From: Bradyrhizobium semiaridum
GTDB taxonomy: Bacteria > Pseudomonadota > Alphaproteobacteria > Rhizobiales > Xanthobacteraceae
Direction: 5' to 3'
DNA length: 45,123 nucleotides
Assembly (NCBI RefSeq): GCF_020329505.1
Contig: NZ_JAGKJJ010000038.1
Coordinates: 1-45,123, forward strand
The notes below the pieces were generated by a model, which did not search any database, was not told the origin of the DNA, and saw only the letters and a list, made by a program, of their open reading frames with translations. Each line of letters starts with the position of its first letter. Positions within the stretch are counted from its first letter, which is position 1. Of the stretch, positions 42,067 to 45,123 are shown piece after piece. Both the position numbers and the translations under genes were made by a program.

Positions 42067-42879
42067 ATGACTGCTCCCTCTTCCGACAACGTGTTTTCGG
42101 GATCGGTCCCGCAGGTCTACGACCGCCTGATGGTGCCGATGATCTTCGCGCCCTATGCCCGCGATCTCGCGCAGCGCATCAAGCGCCACCGGCCGCGCGA
42201 CCTGCTGGAGATCGCGGCCGGCACCGGCGCCGTCACGACGGTGCTGGCCGCCGAATTGCCCGACACGCAGATCACGGCAACCGATCTCAACGAGCCGATG
42301 CTGGCGCAGGCCAGGACACACCTCGCGGGCAACGCGAACGTCACCTGGCAGCAGGCCGATGCGCTGGCGCTGCCGTTTGGCGATACGAACTTCGACATCG
42401 TCGCCTGCCAGTTCGGCGTGATGTTCTTCCCCGACCGCGTCAAGGGCTATGCCGAAGCACGGCGTGTGCTCAGGCGGGGCGGCCGGTTCCTCTTCAACGT
42501 TTGGGACAGGATCGAGGAGAACGATTTCGCCGACGTGATGCAGCAGGCGATGCATCAGGTGTTTCCGGCCAACCCGCCGCTATTCATGGCACGGACGCCG
42601 CACGGCTATCACGATCCGGCGCGCATCCGTGAGGACCTGACGGCCGCCGGCTTTGGCGACATCCAGATCGAGACGGTCACCCATCGCAGTCCCGCTGCCT
42701 CGGCGCACGATGCCGCCATCGCCTACTGTCAGGGTACCCCGATGCGCGGCGAGATCGAGGCGCGGGGTACGCCCGGCCTCGAGGCCACAACGCAGCGTGT
42801 AGCAGAGGCGCTGGCGAACCGCTTCGGCAACGGTGCTATCGACGGGAAGATTCAGGCGCTGGTGATCTCGGCGGCTTAG
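42067..42879 (+). CDS. Class I SAM-dependent methyltransferase
   Basis: A 270-residue methyltransferase of the UbiE/type-11 kind. Motif I is LLEIAAGTGAVT (46-57), motif II includes ITATDLNEPML, and the acidic post-motif QADALALPFGDTNFDIVACQ is clear. The substrate is not evident. The remaining C-terminal region (about residues 160-270) is helical. AAAGGA lies in front of the ATG at 42067. The gene is divergent from the GbsR-like regulator. Its TAG overlaps the stop of the convergent acylphosphatase gene by a few bases. Confidence 0.88.
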   Translation: MTAPSSDNVFSGSVPQVYDRLMVPMIFAPYARDLAQRIKRHRPRDLLEIAAGTGAVTTVLAAELPDTQITATDLNEPMLAQARTHLAGNANVTWQQADALALPFGDTNFDIVACQFGVMFFPDRVKGYAEARRVLRRGGRFLFNVWDRIEENDFADVMQQAMHQVFPANPPLFMARTPHGYHDPARIREDLTAAGFGDIQIETVTHRSPAASAHDAAIAYCQGTPMRGEIEARGTPGLEATTQRVAEALANRFGNGAIDGKIQALVISAA

Positions 42880-43178
42880 ACCGTCGGCAGAAATGCGAAC
42901 CGCTCGCCTGCCCCGCGCAGGTTCAACAGGTCGGACGTGCCAGCATCTACCTGCATATCGTTCACGCGCGCCGATGACGGCCCACGACGGCAGGCCGTGA
43001 TCAACTCGGCAACGACAGCGTCGGGTCCCGCAAACACCGCCTCGACACTGCCGTCGCGGCGGTTGCGCACCCAGCCTTCGAGACCGCGCATCGTGGCTTC
43101 GGAATGCACCCAGGCCCGATAGCCGACGCCCTGAACGCGGCCGCTGATGGTGACGTGGCGGATGACGCTGCCGCTCAT
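42876..43178 (-). CDS. acyP: Acylphosphatase
   Basis: A 100-residue enzyme hydrolysing acyl phosphates. The signature SGRVQGVGYRAWV (about 12-24, catalytic R21) and GWVRNRRDGSVEAVFAG (about 35-51, catalytic N39) are both intact. Length is normal for the family. Its ATG overlaps the stop of the preceding isocitrate-lyase-like gene (ATGA, 43175-43178) and its stop overlaps that of the convergent methyltransferase. Confidence 0.95.
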   Translation of the reverse strand: MSGSVIRHVTISGRVQGVGYRAWVHSEATMRGLEGWVRNRRDGSVEAVFAGPDAVVAELITACRRGPSSARVNDMQVDAGTSDLLNLRGAGERFAFLPTV

Positions 43179-44041
43179 TTCGTGAGGCCCAGGAACTCGC
43201 CGCTACGCGCCTTCGTCTCCGCTTCGCGCATCGCGCGACTGGTCAATTCGGCCGAGGCGATCCCTTTCAGGTTCTTCGGCGAGGTGCCCTCGCGCAGCGC
43301 CTTCAGCGTCTCGTAGACGGCTTGCGTCGCGGCGGCGAACGGCGCGTGGCCTTGCAGTGCGATCCTGACGCGCTGGCTGGCCAGATAGTCCGGCGCGGTC
43401 ATCTCCTCCGGCGCGCCGCCGAGCACGATCGGCAGCGTCGTCGCGGCCGAGATCGCCTCCAGTTCGCCGCGCGACTTGATACCGGTGAAGAACAGCCCGT
43501 CGACGCCGACCGCCTCATAAGCCCTGGCGCGTGCGATCGCGTCGTCGAGACTGGTGATCGAGACGGCGCCGGTGCGGCCGAGGATGACGAGCGATGGATC
43601 GCTGCGGCCGTCGAGCGCTCCCTTCATCTTGCCGACGCCCTCCTCCAGCGAGATCAGCTGCGGCTTCGCCTGCCCGAATGCCTGGGGCAGCAGCGTGTCC
43701 TCGATGGTCAGGCCGGCGGTGCCGGCGGCCTCCAGCTCCTGCACGGTGCGGCGAACGTTGAGCGCATTGCCGTAGCCATGGTCGGCGTCAACTACGAACG
43801 GCAGCGTCGAGGCGCGCGACATCCGGCGCACCTGCTCGGCCAGTTCGGTGAGCGTGATCAGCGCGATGTCGGGGTCGCCGAGCACCGCGAGCGAGGCCAC
43901 CGAGCCGCCGAACATGCCGAGCTCGAAGCCGAGATCCTCCGCGATCCGAATTGAGGTCGCGTCATAGACCGAGCCCGGACGGATGCAGGTCGATCCGTTG
44001 AGGATTGCGCGCAGTGCTTCGCGGCGTTTGCGGAAGGCCAT
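43175..44041 (-). CDS. Oxaloacetate decarboxylase-like enzyme (ICL/PEP mutase superfamily)
   Basis: A 288-residue TIM-barrel protein. Metal-binding DADHGYGN (85-92), the GGSVASL loop (about 45-51) and TIEDTLLP match the P. aeruginosa PA4872 group, which decarboxylates oxaloacetate, better than isocitrate lyase or phosphonopyruvate hydrolase. The C-terminal ALQGHAPFAAA carries a histidine used by that group. Substrate assignment rests on recalled family resemblance. It begins with a normal ATG and is co-translated with acylphosphatase, which is unrelated in pathway. Confidence 0.87.
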   Translation of the reverse strand: MAFRKRREALRAILNGSTCIRPGSVYDATSIRIAEDLGFELGMFGGSVASLAVLGDPDIALITLTELAEQVRRMSRASTLPFVVDADHGYGNALNVRRTVQELEAAGTAGLTIEDTLLPQAFGQAKPQLISLEEGVGKMKGALDGRSDPSLVILGRTGAVSITSLDDAIARARAYEAVGVDGLFFTGIKSRGELEAISAATTLPIVLGGAPEEMTAPDYLASQRVRIALQGHAPFAAATQAVYETLKALREGTSPKNLKGIASAELTSRAMREAETKARSGEFLGLTK

Positions 44042-44060
44042 GGTTTTTCTTCTCCATCCG

Positions 44061-44177
44061 CGTCATTGCGAGGAGCTCGCGACAAAATTGCGAAGCAATT
44101 TTGCGCTGAAGCGACGAAGCAATCCATCCAGCAGCGTGTGCGGTGAGACGGATTGCCTCGCTTCGCTCGCAATGACG
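44061..44177. repeat. Inverted-repeat intergenic element with inner hairpin
   Basis: CGTCATTGCGAG (44061-44072) pairs perfectly with CTCGCAATGACG (44166-44177). Inside lies AAAATTG/CAATTTT (84-90 and 96-102 of the same line, 44084-44102) around CGAAG. The motif GTCATTGCGAGGAGC is widespread in rhizobial and other bacterial intergenic DNA. It separates two minus-strand genes. Confidence 0.8.
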
Positions 44178-44182
44178 AAGCT

Positions 44183-45123
44183 TCAAGCGAACTCCAGGAT
44201 CAGTGCGTCAACCGCCAGCGTGGCGCCGGCCGCGGCGTGGATCTTCTTCACCGTGCCGTCGCGCTCGGCGCGCAGCACGTTCTGCATCTTCATGGCTTCG
44301 ACCACGGCCAGCGTCTCGCCGGCCTTGACCTCCTGGCCTTCGGCCACCGCGATCGAGACCACGAGGCCCGGCATCGGACACAGCAGCTTCTTGCCGGTGT
44401 CGGCGGCCGAGACCACCGGCATCAGCCGCGCCGAGGTTGCCTCGGTCTCGGTGAAGACATAGACCGGGACCTCAAAACCTTGATGCGCGAGGCGGAAGCC
44501 GTTGCTGATCGCGCGGACCTGCAACGCGACGTAATTGCCGTCGATAGTACCCTGCCAGACCGGATCGCCGGGCACCCAGCTCGAGACGAGATTGTGCGGG
44601 TTGCCCGGCAGCCCGTCGGTGCCGACGAAGCGCACCGCGATGGCATCGGCCTCGCGCGCGACATCGAGCGCGATCTCGTCACGATCGAGCCACACCGCGC
44701 GGCGGCGTTCGCGCTGCACGACGCGGCCGCCCATCTGGCCGGAGATCTGCCGCTTGCGCTCGCCCAGCACGTGATCGATCGCGGCACCGACCGCGGCGAG
44801 CCTCCGCGCAATCTCACCCTCGGGGGGCCGTGCGGAGAATCCCTTCGGAAACTCTTCGGCGATGAATCCGGTCGAGAGTCGGCCCTCGCGCCAGCGCGGG
44901 TGATTCATCAGCGCCGACAGGAACGGGATGTTGTGCCTGATGCCGTCGACGTAGAACGCATCGAGCGCGGTCGCCTGCGCCTCGATCGCCGCCGCGCGCG
45001 ACGGCGCGTGGGTGACGAGCTTGGCGATCATCGGATCGTAATGGATCGAGATCTCGCCGCCCTCCTGCACACCGGTGTCGTTGCGGATGGTGACGCCGTC
45101 ATGGCTGGCCTCCGCCGGCGGAC
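44183..45123 (-). CDS. pccA: Propionyl-CoA carboxylase alpha subunit, C-terminal part (partial)
   Basis: About 313 residues of the 3' part are present and the gene runs beyond the right window edge. They include the end of the biotin carboxylase domain (ISIHYDPMIAKLVTHAPSRA), a middle segment fitting the BT domain and the C-terminal biotinyl domain with EAMKMQN, where the biotinylated lysine is 35 residues from the C-terminus, as usual. The pattern fits PccA more than acetyl- or methylcrotonyl-CoA carboxylase, though these are close relatives and the assignment is not certain. PccA with PccB converts propionyl-CoA, the product of MmsA, to methylmalonyl-CoA. Confidence 0.87.
   Translation of the reverse strand, partial: PPAEASHDGVTIRNDTGVQEGGEISIHYDPMIAKLVTHAPSRAAAIEAQATALDAFYVDGIRHNIPFLSALMNHPRWREGRLSTGFIAEEFPKGFSARPPEGEIARRLAAVGAAIDHVLGERKRQISGQMGGRVVQRERRRAVWLDRDEIALDVAREADAIAVRFVGTDGLPGNPHNLVSSWVPGDPVWQGTIDGNYVALQVRAISNGFRLAHQGFEVPVYVFTETEATSARLMPVVSAADTGKKLLCPMPGLVVSIAVAEGQEVKAGETLAVVEAMKMQNVLRAERDGTVKKIHAAAGATLAVDALILEFA

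Overview
The window looks like chromosomal DNA of a Bradyrhizobium-like alphaproteobacterium (Nitrobacteraceae). This rests on the high GC content, strong G/C third-position bias, the protein families present, and several palindromic intergenic elements I recall as multi-copy in Bradyrhizobium. No transposase, integrase, phage gene, rRNA or CRISPR array was found. One tRNA gene is present.

Layout. 1-5 kb (minus strand): a HI0933-like flavoprotein, a 17beta-HSD4-like SDR, a 48-residue membrane protein, a MaoC hydratase, and an acyl-CoA synthetase gene broken by an inferred internal deletion of about 104 bp. 5-10.9 kb: a valine catabolic operon (mmsA, isobutyryl-CoA dehydrogenase, 3-hydroxyisobutyryl-CoA hydrolase, mmsB) with a divergent LysR regulator. 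11-14.4 kb: a TetR regulator, a PaaI-type thioesterase, an enoyl-CoA hydratase and an MFS exporter, with a shared AT-rich motif in two promoter regions. 14.6-18.5 kb: small membrane proteins and a divergent NarL-type response regulator/histidine kinase pair. 18.6-20.7 kb: a large protein with seven propeller-like repeats followed by six FG-GAP repeats. 20.7-26 kb: a repeat element, a small HTH protein, mgtE, two secreted polysaccharide deacetylases and a three-TM protein.

26.5-37.1 kb is the most interesting part. Five tightly packed plus-strand genes encode a DUF4132/HEAT protein (1257 aa), a MoxR-type AAA+ ATPase, a DUF5682 protein, a VWA protein with an intact MIDAS, and a SWIM zinc-finger protein. 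Gene content and order match the poorly understood E. coli yehI-yehL-yehM-yehP-yehQ locus. The ATPase and VWA proteins probably form a chaperone or remodelling machine and the other three are dedicated partners. Its biological role is unknown.

37.1-45.1 kb: tRNA-Leu(GAG), a stand-alone FliN-like protein, lipB, an SGNH hydrolase, a GbsR-like regulator with a perfect 22-bp palindrome on its own start codon heading a DUF4166 / TIGR01777-epimerase operon, a methyltransferase, acylphosphatase, an oxaloacetate-decarboxylase-like enzyme, and the 3' end of a propionyl-CoA carboxylase alpha gene. Biochemically, the valine operon yields propionyl-CoA, which the carboxylase at the right edge would consume, although the two loci are about 35 kb apart.
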